7,776 bases of DNA, from NCBI GenBank assembly GCA_009774895.1, contig VSOO01000063.1:1-7776 (forward strand), written 5' to 3'. The notes beneath the pieces were generated by a model. It saw only the letters and a program-made list of their open reading frames with translations, made no database searches and had not been told where the DNA came from. This DNA comes from Alistipes sp. (GTDB taxonomy: Bacteria > Bacteroidota > Bacteroidia > Bacteroidales > Rikenellaceae). Shown piece after piece: positions 1 through 6,651 of this stretch. Position numbers and translations under genes: made by a program. Each line of letters opens with the position of its first letter. The first letter of the stretch is position 1.

Positions 1-150
1 CACGGGCAGCGTGCCGGGCGTGTTCAGTTCGCCGATGCCGTACATCGAATAGGGCGAGAACGCATTGATGCTGCTCGACTGCGCCGCGGCGGTGCTCGGA
101 AGCAGTGCGGCGACGGCGAGCAGGCTAATCAGGGTTTTCTTCACTTGCAT
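1..150 (-). CDS. N-terminus of a secreted, probably outer-membrane beta-barrel protein (partial)
   Basis: Fifty codons are visible, from ATG at 148-150 to the window edge. The N-terminus is a clear Sec signal peptide: MQVKK, a hydrophobic stretch (LISLLAVAALL), then an AAA/QS site around residues 22-25. The mature start contains SPYSMYGIGEL. This resembles the SPYSRYGxG opening I recall from Bacteroidota outer-membrane proteins (FadL/OMPP1-like barrels) found beside coaX in related genomes; that link is from memory and moderately certain. The start overlaps the end of coaX by 26 bp in another frame, and no Shine-Dalgarno sequence is present, so translation is probably coupled to coaX or relies on the AT-rich surroundings. 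Only the start is visible, so substrate and function cannot be stated; another exported protein remains possible. Confidence 0.65.
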   Translation of the reverse strand, partial: MQVKKTLISLLAVAALLPSTAAAQSSSINAFSPYSMYGIGELNTPGTLPV

Positions 151-874
151 TGTACTCTAAAATTCGATCCAATCCGCTTAAGACCAGATTACGATTTGCA
201 AATATCGTGTTTTTAATCCGTTTCGCAAAGTATTTCGCATCGCCGCCCGTAAAAAATATGCACAAACCGGCATACCGCGCAGCCATGCGCGACAGATGGC
301 CCTCGATCTCGTACAGCATGCCGCACAGCACGCCGCGCCGCATCGCCTCCTCGGTCGCAAGCCCCGGCTCGCTCCACGCAGCGTCCGCCGCATCGGGCGC
401 GCACAGCGGCAGCCGCGCCGTATGTTCGTGCAGCGCACGGAAGCGGCTGCGGAGGCCCGGGGCGATGAAGCCGCCGCGGAACGTGCCGTCGGCCGTCACC
501 AGATCGACCGTGAGCGCCGTGCCGAAGTCGGCGATCAGCACGTCGCGGCCGGGACAGAGCGTCGCGGCACCCACGGCTGCGGCCAGCCGGTCGCGCCCCA
601 GGGTGCGGGGCGTGAGGTAGGCGTTGCGCAGGGGCACCGGCGTGTCGGGCGTGAAGACGAGGCAGTCGGCGACGAACGTCCGCACCAGCTCCGCAGCCTC
701 GGCGGCATCGCCGCGCGTCGAGCAGACGATGGCGCGCCGCACCCGCCGCCCCGCCACGAAGCCGCCGAGCAGCGCACGGTCCAGCGCGGGGCCCGCGCAC
801 TGCGCGACGGCCTCGCCCCCCTCGGTCAGCGCGAGTTTCACGCGCGAATTGCCTATGTCCACGATCAGATTCAT
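125..874 (-). CDS. coaX: Type III pantothenate kinase
   Basis: This cytoplasmic enzyme phosphorylates pantothenate with ATP, the first step of coenzyme A synthesis. CoaX belongs to the ASKHA fold, needs a monovalent cation, and is known to escape feedback inhibition by CoA, unlike CoaA. At 249 residues it has normal family length. Visible motifs in order are the N-terminal phosphate-binding strand VDIGNSRVKLAL (5-16), TLGRDRLAAAVGA (91-103, with D95 as the expected catalytic Asp), the D116-FGTA-LTVD segment (116-124), GGFIAPG (134-140), and TGGDA (209-213) near the C-terminus. The start is ATG at 872-874; its first bases form an ATGA overlap with the mfd stop, a typical translational coupling arrangement. 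The last 40 or so codons turn AT-rich (TTA twice, ATA, many AAA), unlike the GC-ending codons before them. The 3' end overlaps the next gene by 26 bp. Identity is secure; the stop TAG lies at 125-127. Confidence 0.96.
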   Translation of the reverse strand: MNLIVDIGNSRVKLALTEGGEAVAQCAGPALDRALLGGFVAGRRVRRAIVCSTRGDAAEAAELVRTFVADCLVFTPDTPVPLRNAYLTPRTLGRDRLAAAVGAATLCPGRDVLIADFGTALTVDLVTADGTFRGGFIAPGLRSRFRALHEHTARLPLCAPDAADAAWSEPGLATEEAMRRGVLCGMLYEIEGHLSRMAARYAGLCIFFTGGDAKYFAKRIKNTIFANRNLVLSGLDRILEYNASEENPD

Positions 875-3800
875 AATCCGCGCAGCGTGCGGTAGGCCTC
901 CTCCACGTCCTTTATTCTGCGAACGGTCATCGCCAGCCGGTTATTGTGCTGCTTGAGCACGAAGCGGTCGGGCTCGCGCGTCACGCGGCGCAGCAGCTCC
1001 ATGAACACGTCGCTCTTGTAGTAGGGCGAGTCCTGCTCGCCGACGAAGTGCACGATCATCAGTCCGTTCTTCACCTTCACGTGCTCCATGCCGAGGCGCT
1101 CGGCCTCCCAGCGCAGGCGCACCACGTCGAGCAGTTCGCACGCCGCATGCGGCAGCGGACCGAAACGGTCCTTCAGCCGCGCCTCGAACGCACGCAGCGA
1201 CTCCTCGTCCTTCGTGGTGTCCAGCTCACGGTAGAGGCGCAGGCGCTCGGCCGTCTGGTGCACGTAGGTGTCGGGCAGCTCGGCCTCCACGTCGATCTCC
1301 ACCAGCGCGTTGTCCACGAAGCGCAGCCGCTCGACCACCTGCTGCTCGGCCTGCGTGAGGCCTGCGACCTCCAGCCCCTCGGCCCGCAGCTCGGCGATGG
1401 CCTCGTTCAGGATCTTCTGGTAGGTCTCGAATCCCACGTCGGCGACGAAACCGCTCTGCTCGGCACCCAGCAGGTTGCCCGCGCCGCGGATGTCGAGGTC
1501 CTGCATCGCGATGTTGAAGCCCGAACCCAGGTCGGAGAACTCCTCGATGGCGCGCAGACGTCGCCGCGCATCGGACGACAGCAGCTCGTCGGGCGGCGAG
1601 AGCAGGTAGCAGTAGGCCTTGCGGTCGCTGCGCCCCACGCGGCCGCGCAGCTGGTGCAGGTCGCTCAGACCGAAGTTCTGGGCGTCATCGACGATGATCG
1701 TATTGGCGTTCGGCACGTCGATGCCGCTCTCGACGATCGTCGTCGAAAGCAGCACGTCGAACTCGCCGTAGATGAAGTCCATCACCAGGCGCTCCAGCTC
1801 CTCGGCCAGCATGCGGCCGTGCCCCGTGCGCACGCGCGCCTTGGGGCACGCCTGCTCGACGACCGCCTGAATGCGCGGCAGGTCGTCCACGCGGTTGTGC
1901 ACGAAGTAGACCTGGCCTCCGCGCGCCAGCTCGGCCTCCACGGCGTCGCGGATCACCTCCTCCGAGAAGACGTGCGACTCGGTGACGATCGGCTGGCGGT
2001 TGGGCGGCGGCGTGGAGATGACCGACAGGTCGCGCGACCCCATGAGCGAGAACTGCAATGTGCGCGGAATGGGCGTCGCGGTGAGCGTGAGCGTATCGAC
2101 CGACACGCTCAGCTGGGTCAGCTTCTCCTTGGCCGCCACGCCGAACTTCTGCTCCTCGTCGATCACGAGCAGTCCCAGATCCTTGAACTTCACGTTCTTG
2201 CCCAGGATTTTGTGGGTCCCGATCAGGATGTCGATGCGCCCCGCGGCCAGATCGGCGAGGATTTGCGACGTCTCGCGCGACGATTTGGTGCGGTTGAGGT
2301 ACTCCACGCGGATGGGGAAGTCGCGCAGGCGCTGCGAGAAGGAGCGGAAGTGTTGCAGCGCGAGGATCGTCGTGGGCACGAGCACCGCCACCTGCTTGCC
2401 GTCGGTCGCGGCCTTGAACGCCGCACGTATGGCCACCTCGGTCTTGCCGAAGCCCACGTCGCCGCACACGAGGCGGTCCATCGGCTGCTCCGACTCCATG
2501 TCCCGCTTGATCGCGGCCGTGGCGGCCTGCTGGTCGGGCGTATCCTCCCAGGCGAACGACGCCTCCAACTCCTGTTGCAGGTAGCCGTCGGGCGAGAAAG
2601 CGAAGCCCTTCGAGGCCTTGCGCCGGGCGTAGAGCGCGATCAGCTCGCGCGAGATGTCCTTCACGGCCTTCTTGGCCGCGGTTTTCAGCTTCTGCCAGGC
2701 CCCCGTGCCGAGCTTGTAGACCTTGGGCGGCTCGCCGTCGCCCGAGCGGTAGCGCGAGATGCGGTGCAGCGAGTGGATGCTGACGAAGAGCACGTCGCCG
2801 TCCTTGTATACTAATTTTATGGCCTCCTGCATCTTGCCGTTGCGCTCGATCTTCACCAGACCGTCGAAGCGCCCCACGCCGTGGTCGATGTGCACCACGT
2901 AGTCGCCCGGACGCAGACGGTTGAGCTCCGCCACGGTCATCTGCTCGTCGCGGCGGATTTCGCCGTTGATGCGGTAGCGCTGGTAGCGGTCGAAGATCTG
3001 ATGGTCCGTATAGAAGCACGCTTTCAGCGCATGATCCACGAACCCCTCGTGCAGCGTGAGGGCGAGGGGCACCACTGCGGCCTGTCCGCGGCCGATGCGG
3101 CGCAGAATATCCTGGAGCCGCTCGATCTGCAACTTGTTTTCCGAGAGCAGGTAGGTCTCGTATCCACGCAGGGTGTTGCGCACCAGGTCGTCGGCCAGCA
3201 CCTCGAAATGCTTGTTGAATTCGGGCTGGGGCGCCGTGTCGAAGGCCACCGCCGCAACGGCGGGACGCTCCTTGAGGTTGTCGCGCTGCACGAACATGCG
3301 GGCTTCGGCCATGTCGGCCAGCAGCCCGTTGCGGCTGGTGACATGGTAGTCGATCCGCGACGGATCCTCCAGGTCGCCCAGCAGCTTGCGGCGCACCTCG
3401 TTCACGCGCTGCAACACATGCTCCGCGTCGTAGAACCAGAACGACGCCTCCGCTCCCGCGAAGCGGGCCAGCGACACCCTGCGCGCCTCGCGCGCATTGA
3501 GGTTCGGCACGATGCCCGCCTCCGCGAGGCGTGCCTCGGAGAGCTGGCTCGAAATGTTGAACCGGCGGATCGAGTCCACCTCGTCGCCGAAGAAGTCCAC
3601 GCGGAAAGGTTTGCTCTCGGAGTAGGAGAAGACATCGACGATGCCGCCGCGCAGCGAATACTGCCCGGGCTCGTAGACAAAATCCACGCGTTCGAAGCCC
3701 GCATCGACCAGCGCCTCCACGAGCAACTCAGGCGTGATGCGGTCGCCCACGGCCACGCGGATCGTCTCGCGCTGCAAATCGCACGCGTCGGCCACCCGCT

Positions 3801-4359
3801 CGGCCAGCGCCTCGGGATAGGTGCAGACCACCAGGTAGTCGGGGCCTTCCGGCGCGGCATCCGCAGCAGCGGCCCGCCCGGCTTCCGCACCGCCTGCGGA
3901 GCTCTTTCCGCCCCGGGCTGCGGCACCGTCGCCTCCGCCGCCCGTTCCGGCGGACGGCGGGGCACCGGCCGCAGCACGGATTCCGGCCGCAGCATTCTCC
4001 CCCGCGGCGAAGCGCCGCAGGGCATCGAGCGTCGCCGTGCGCTGCACGACGCCCTGCGCATCCTCCGCGCCGTAGGCGATCGAGCGTTTATAGGAGGCAG
4101 GGAAGAAGAGGACGCGCCGTTCGTCCAGCAGCGCATAGAAGTCGTTGAGCAGGTAAGCCGCGGCGTCGCGGTCTTCGGCCACGAAGAGATGCACGCCGCC
4201 CACGCGGCCGACGGCCGCCGCCGCATAAAACGGAAGAGCGCCGCCGGCCAGCTGCTCGAGCCGGACGGTAGCACGCTTCTCACGGTATTCGCGGCACAGG
4301 GCATCGAGGCCCCGCGCCCCGGCGGCCAGCGCCGCCGCCTTGTCGCGGGCACGCTTCAT
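871..4359 (-). CDS. mfd: Transcription-repair coupling factor Mfd
   Basis: Mfd is a DNA translocase that pushes RNA polymerase stalled at DNA damage off the template and recruits UvrA. At 1162 residues it has near-normal length (E. coli 1148). In order: a UvrB-like N-terminal region (about 1-330, with YEPGQYSLRGGIVDVFS at 229-245), a middle region, the CarD-like RNA-polymerase-interacting domain (about 480-546, GDYVVHIDHGVGRFDG), two RecG-like helicase lobes and the C-terminal TRCF domain (about 1005-1110). Helicase motifs are intact: Walker A GDVGFGKTE (633-641), DEEQ (734-737), TATPIPRT (760-767), and motif VI QLRGRVGRS (903-911). The relay/TRG region follows (about 938-970). Residues about 119-171 are an Ala/Gly-rich low-complexity insertion between RTATLDALRRF and YLVVCTYPEAL, which are almost adjacent in Bacteroides relatives as I recall them. 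Reading frame is kept on both sides, so it is not a frameshift. The start lies 3 bp after the rng stop and in the same frame; the stop overlaps coaX. Confidence 0.97.
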   Translation of the reverse strand: MKRARDKAAALAAGARGLDALCREYREKRATVRLEQLAGGALPFYAAAAVGRVGGVHLFVAEDRDAAAYLLNDFYALLDERRVLFFPASYKRSIAYGAEDAQGVVQRTATLDALRRFAAGENAAAGIRAAAGAPPSAGTGGGGDGAAARGGKSSAGGAEAGRAAAADAAPEGPDYLVVCTYPEALAERVADACDLQRETIRVAVGDRITPELLVEALVDAGFERVDFVYEPGQYSLRGGIVDVFSYSESKPFRVDFFGDEVDSIRRFNISSQLSEARLAEAGIVPNLNAREARRVSLARFAGAEASFWFYDAEHVLQRVNEVRRKLLGDLEDPSRIDYHVTSRNGLLADMAEARMFVQRDNLKERPAVAAVAFDTAPQPEFNKHFEVLADDLVRNTLRGYETYLLSENKLQIERLQDILRRIGRGQAAVVPLALTLHEGFVDHALKACFYTDHQIFDRYQRYRINGEIRRDEQMTVAELNRLRPGDYVVHIDHGVGRFDGLVKIERNGKMQEAIKLVYKDGDVLFVSIHSLHRISRYRSGDGEPPKVYKLGTGAWQKLKTAAKKAVKDISRELIALYARRKASKGFAFSPDGYLQQELEASFAWEDTPDQQAATAAIKRDMESEQPMDRLVCGDVGFGKTEVAIRAAFKAATDGKQVAVLVPTTILALQHFRSFSQRLRDFPIRVEYLNRTKSSRETSQILADLAAGRIDILIGTHKILGKNVKFKDLGLLVIDEEQKFGVAAKEKLTQLSVSVDTLTLTATPIPRTLQFSLMGSRDLSVISTPPPNRQPIVTESHVFSEEVIRDAVEAELARGGQVYFVHNRVDDLPRIQAVVEQACPKARVRTGHGRMLAEELERLVMDFIYGEFDVLLSTTIVESGIDVPNANTIIVDDAQNFGLSDLHQLRGRVGRSDRKAYCYLLSPPDELLSSDARRRLRAIEEFSDLGSGFNIAMQDLDIRGAGNLLGAEQSGFVADVGFETYQKILNEAIAELRAEGLEVAGLTQAEQQVVERLRFVDNALVEIDVEAELPDTYVHQTAERLRLYRELDTTKDEESLRAFEARLKDRFGPLPHAACELLDVVRLRWEAERLGMEHVKVKNGLMIVHFVGEQDSPYYKSDVFMELLRRVTREPDRFVLKQHNNRLAMTVRRIKDVEEAYRTLRGL

Positions 4360-4362
4360 CGT

Positions 4363-5913
4363 CTACTTGCGAATCAGATCCTTGCCCTTGCGGTCGCGGT
4401 AATGCACGTCCACGATGCCCACGCTCTGGTCGGCCGTGATGCGGATGCGCGCCTTGTAGCGCCACTGCCAGCGGCGGCGCAGCGACCAGAGGCCCTTGCA
4501 GAGGAACGTAGCCACATAGGGGCTGACCACCAGGTGGATGTATTTCTGTTTGCGGTCCTGCGTGAGGAACGAGATCTGGTTCTCGATCTTCTTGTCGAGC
4601 AGCACCGTGGGTTCGATCTTGCCCGTGCCGTTGCAGGTCGGACACACGTCCGACACATCCTTCACGGCCACCGGACGCACGCGCTGGCGCGTGATCTGCA
4701 TCAGCCCGAACTTCGTGAGCGGCAACACCGTGTGCTTGGCCTTGTCGGTGGCCATGAGGCGCACCATCTCGTCGTAGAGCGTCTGGCGGTTCTGCGCCTT
4801 GTGCAGGTCGATGAAGTCGATGATGACGATGCCGCCCAGGTCGCGCAGGCGCAGCTGGCGGGCGATCTCCTTCGCCGCGGCCAGATTGACGTCGAGCGCC
4901 GTCTGCTCCTGGTTGTCCTCGGCCTTGGTGCGGTTGCCCGAATTGACGTCGATCACGTTCATGGCCTCCGTGCGCTCGATGATCAGGTAGGCGCCGCGGC
5001 GCAGCGACACGTATTTGGCGAAGAGCGACTTGATCTGCTTCGAAATATCGAAGTTGTCGAAGATCGGCACGTTGCCCTTGTAGAGCTTGACGATCTTCGT
5101 CATCTCGGGGTCGATCGCCTTCACGTAGTTGCGGATGTCGTTGAACATCGCCTCGTCATCGACGGCGATCTGCGAGAACGAGTCGTTCAGCGTATCGCGA
5201 ATGATCGTGTTGGCGCGGCTCATCTCGCCCATGAGCAGCGCGGGCGCCGGCTTGCGGCGGATGTTCTGCACCGTCTTGCGCCAGCGGTCGATCTGCGTCC
5301 GGATGTCGTGCTCGATATCCTCGTCCTTGGCCTCGACGGCCGCCGTGCGGATAATCACGCCGAAGTTGGGCGGCAGCACCGACGCCGCGATGCGCTTCAG
5401 ACGCTTCTTCTCCTCCGAAGAGCGGATCTTCTGCGACAGGAACACCTTCGAGGTGAAGGGTACCAGCACCACGTTGCGCCCCGCAAGCGATATGTCGGCC
5501 GTAAGGCGCGGTCCCTTGGTCGAAATGGCCTCCTTGGCCACCTGCACCATCACCGTCTGCCCCACTTCGAGGTAGGAGCCGATCTTGCCCTGCTTGTCGA
5601 TGGACGGATCGAGTTTCATGGTCTCCACGCGCAGGCCCCGCTTGCTGGGCTGATGCGAGTTCACGAGCCGCTGCAACGACGGAAACTGCGGTCCGAGGTC
5701 GAGGTAGTGGATGAAAGCGTCTTTTTCGTGCCCTATATTGACGAATGCCGCGTTCAGACCCGGCATGATCTTGCGCACCTTGCCCAGATAGATGTCGCCC
5801 ACGGCGAATCCGGTCTGGCACTGCTCCTTGTTCAGTTCGACGAGCACCCGATCCTCGCACAGCGCGATCGAGATCTCCGTCGGATTGACATTTACGATTA
5901 ATTCTTTGTTCAT
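4363..5913 (-). CDS. rng: Ribonuclease E/G family endoribonuclease
   Basis: This endonuclease cleaves single-stranded AU-rich RNA in rRNA maturation and mRNA decay. At 516 residues it matches the catalytic core only, like RNase G, with no degradosome scaffold tail. An S1 RNA-binding domain is visible near the N-terminus (VGDIYLGKVRKIMPGLNAAF, 38-57, then VNIG and KDAFIH). The DNase I-like catalytic part carries both expected metal ligands: D312 in IDVNSG (311-316) and D356 in GGIVIIDFIDL (350-360), matching E. coli RNase E D303 and D346. C414 and C417 (CPTC) form the Zn-link used for subunit pairing. The gene starts with ATG at 5911-5913 in an AT-rich stretch without a Shine-Dalgarno sequence. 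It heads the minus-strand run rng-mfd-coaX, with mfd starting 3 bp after its stop. No consensus Bacteroidota promoter is visible in the long upstream gap. Whether it should be called rne or rng is a naming matter; the family is certain. Confidence 0.95.
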   Translation of the reverse strand: MNKELIVNVNPTEISIALCEDRVLVELNKEQCQTGFAVGDIYLGKVRKIMPGLNAAFVNIGHEKDAFIHYLDLGPQFPSLQRLVNSHQPSKRGLRVETMKLDPSIDKQGKIGSYLEVGQTVMVQVAKEAISTKGPRLTADISLAGRNVVLVPFTSKVFLSQKIRSSEEKKRLKRIAASVLPPNFGVIIRTAAVEAKDEDIEHDIRTQIDRWRKTVQNIRRKPAPALLMGEMSRANTIIRDTLNDSFSQIAVDDEAMFNDIRNYVKAIDPEMTKIVKLYKGNVPIFDNFDISKQIKSLFAKYVSLRRGAYLIIERTEAMNVIDVNSGNRTKAEDNQEQTALDVNLAAAKEIARQLRLRDLGGIVIIDFIDLHKAQNRQTLYDEMVRLMATDKAKHTVLPLTKFGLMQITRQRVRPVAVKDVSDVCPTCNGTGKIEPTVLLDKKIENQISFLTQDRKQKYIHLVVSPYVATFLCKGLWSLRRRWQWRYKARIRITADQSVGIVDVHYRDRKGKDLIRK

Positions 5914-6111
5914 ATATCTAAATTTCGTCGCCGCAGGTCGCGGGACGATCCTATGAAATTGTCCGTTCGGCCGCCTCGGTTCGCGGAGCGGCGGCCTGCT
6001 CCGATAATTCTTTCGTCTCGGGGCTCGTCCGCCCCACTTCTTTCTGCGTTCCTCCGGCCGCGGCTACGGCCCGCTTCCGGCTGCCTATCCGGCCCCGCCG
6101 CATCCGCTGCC

Positions 6112-6346
6112 CCGGCAATACCGCCGGCGATGCTCCGGTGCGGAACCCGGCATCGAAAGCATCTCCCACCGTCCGTTTTGCTGCGGATTCCGACTCCGGC
6201 AATGCTGTCGGCGGTTGCTCCGGTGCGGAACCCGGCTCCGGAAATACTTTCCGCCAGCCGTTCCTGTGCGGTTTCCGGCCCCGGCAATAGCGCCGCCCGG
6301 TCGTCGTGCGGCGAAAACGGCCGCCGCACCCGCAGCGCGCAAGGGC
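6112..6346. repeat. Degenerate 42-43 bp direct repeats arranged in an 84-85 bp higher-order unit
   Basis: The phrase TGCGGNNNCCGRCNYCG occurs at 6139, 6182, 6224 and 6267, with a weaker fifth start (TGCGGC) at 6307, giving spacings of 43, 42, 43 and 40 bp. Alternate copies resemble each other more, so a longer unit is visible. CCGGCAAT recurs at 6112, 6196 and 6281 (84 and 85 bp apart), and a 21-bp stretch beginning TGCTCCGG and ending ACCCGGC is identical at 6131-6151 and 6216-6236. The word TTTCGTCTC also appears on both flanks, near 6010 and 6378, suggesting that more decayed copies extend over the whole gap. Copies differ too much and spacers are absent, so this is not a CRISPR. Function is unknown. 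Confidence 0.75.
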
Positions 6347-6462
6347 GTTTCATCCCGGCTGCTCGGTTCCGAAGCCCTTTCGTCTCAGGACCGTGCGGCA
6401 AGCTCCGCAGCGACCCTCGCAGCGCCCTCCCGGGGCGCGAACGCATTTCGAATTTAAATAGG

Positions 6463-6496
6463 TAAAGCTAAAAGAGCCCAGGCCCCTTTAGCTTTA
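6463..6496 (-). terminator. Strong hairpin, possible terminator or mRNA 3'-end/processing structure
   Basis: Perfect 10-bp arms (TAAAGCTAAA and TTTAGCTTTA) flank 14 nt. Read as minus-strand RNA the stem extends inward through GGGG pairing with CUCU via two G-U and two G-C pairs, so the minus-strand transcript folds better than the plus. It sits 30 bp after the stop of the bS22-like gene, which suits an end for the HU/bS22-like message. The following minus-strand sequence (CCTATTTAAATT) is only weakly U-rich, so termination may be partial and allow read-through to rng. Confidence 0.55.
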
Positions 6497-6504
6497 TCTA
6501 TACA

Positions 6505-6520
6505 TAGCACAGAGGTGCTA
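6505..6520 (-). other. Small 6-bp hairpin directly after the bS22-like stop
   Basis: TAGCAC, AGAG, GTGCTA form a perfect 6-bp stem with a 4-nt loop, 6 bp past the TAA at 6527-6529. With the larger hairpin 8 bp further on it makes a tandem pair. It may shield the 3' end of the short transcript or form part of the terminator. Function is inferred from position only. Confidence 0.4.
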
Positions 6521-6526
6521 CCCTGC

Positions 6527-6616
6527 TTACTTTTTCTTGTGACGATTCTTGCGAAGACGTTTTTTGCGCTTGTGGGTAGCCATCTTGTGACGCTTATGCT
6601 TCTTTCCGTTCGGCAT
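6527..6616 (-). CDS. Very small basic ribosomal-type protein, AURKAIP1/COX24 (bS22/mS38-like) family
   Basis: A 29-codon gene, ATG at 6614-6616 to TAA at 6527-6529. The product begins MPNGKKHKRHKMATHKRKKR (1-20) and ends LRKNRHKKK (21-29). Eleven Lys, five Arg and four His make 20 of 29 residues basic, and there is no acidic residue. This matches the short Bacteroidota proteins annotated as AURKAIP1/COX24 domain-containing, whose relatives include mitochondrial mS38 and mycobacterial bS22, which bind small-subunit rRNA. That it is a ribosomal subunit here is inferred from the family. Its start lies 35 bp after the HU stop on the same strand, with an AT-rich leader (A7 at 6621-6627 on the plus strand) and no clear promoter of its own, so it is probably co-transcribed with HU. 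A second in-frame ATG at codon 12 is a weaker alternative start. Confidence 0.88.
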   Translation of the reverse strand: MPNGKKHKRHKMATHKRKKRLRKNRHKKK

Positions 6617-6651
6617 GGTCAAAAAAATTTTAAAAGGTTTTCAACTCCAGT

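Larger units (their letters stand above)
5914..6526. other. Long GC-rich intergenic region / rng leader without a convincing gene
   Basis: This is about 610 bp between rng and the bS22-like gene. Several frames are open on both strands: a 178-codon minus frame (5910-6446) whose TGA overlaps the rng ATG, and a 170-codon plus frame (5953-6465). Their translations are Arg/Gly/Ala/Pro-rich with no recognisable motif, and the internal repeats are 40, 42 or 43 bp long and so do not keep frame. I therefore read it as noncoding. It contains a degenerate direct repeat array and, at the right end, two hairpins, listed separately. CAAAnnTA, the minus-strand form of the Bacteroidota -7 element, does not occur between about 5930 and 6460. 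Rng may be transcribed by read-through from the HU promoter or from a non-consensus promoter here. If transcribed, the region would be a long structured 5' leader of rng. Confidence 0.7.

Noticed and set aside
946..2814. A 622-codon plus-strand frame antisense to mfd
   Set aside because: Same mirror-frame effect; no domain is recognisable and the opposite strand encodes intact helicase motifs.
3847..4005. Frameshift or assembly error in mfd
   Set aside because: Conserved Mfd sequence continues in the same frame on both sides, and no stop occurs. It is a genuine in-frame insertion unless the sequence itself is wrong.
2881..5901. A 1006-codon plus-strand frame antisense to mfd and rng
   Set aside because: It spans two certain genes and their junction on the opposite strand. 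Its composition (His, Arg, Val, Leu, Gln) is that of the mirror frame of GC-rich coding DNA.
6112..6346. CRISPR array
   Set aside because: Repeats are imperfect, adjoin without unique spacers of constant size, and no cas gene is present.
5910..6446. A 178-codon minus-strand frame ending in an ATGA overlap with rng
   Set aside because: The translation is Arg/Gly-rich with no motif, three or more frames are open here on both strands, and the internal repeats of 40-43 bp break the frame. The ATGA overlap is likely chance.
6449..6460. TATTTAAATTCG on the minus strand as an rng promoter element
   Set aside because: It lacks the TTTG half of TAnnTTTG and no well-placed -33 TTG was identified, so it is not called.
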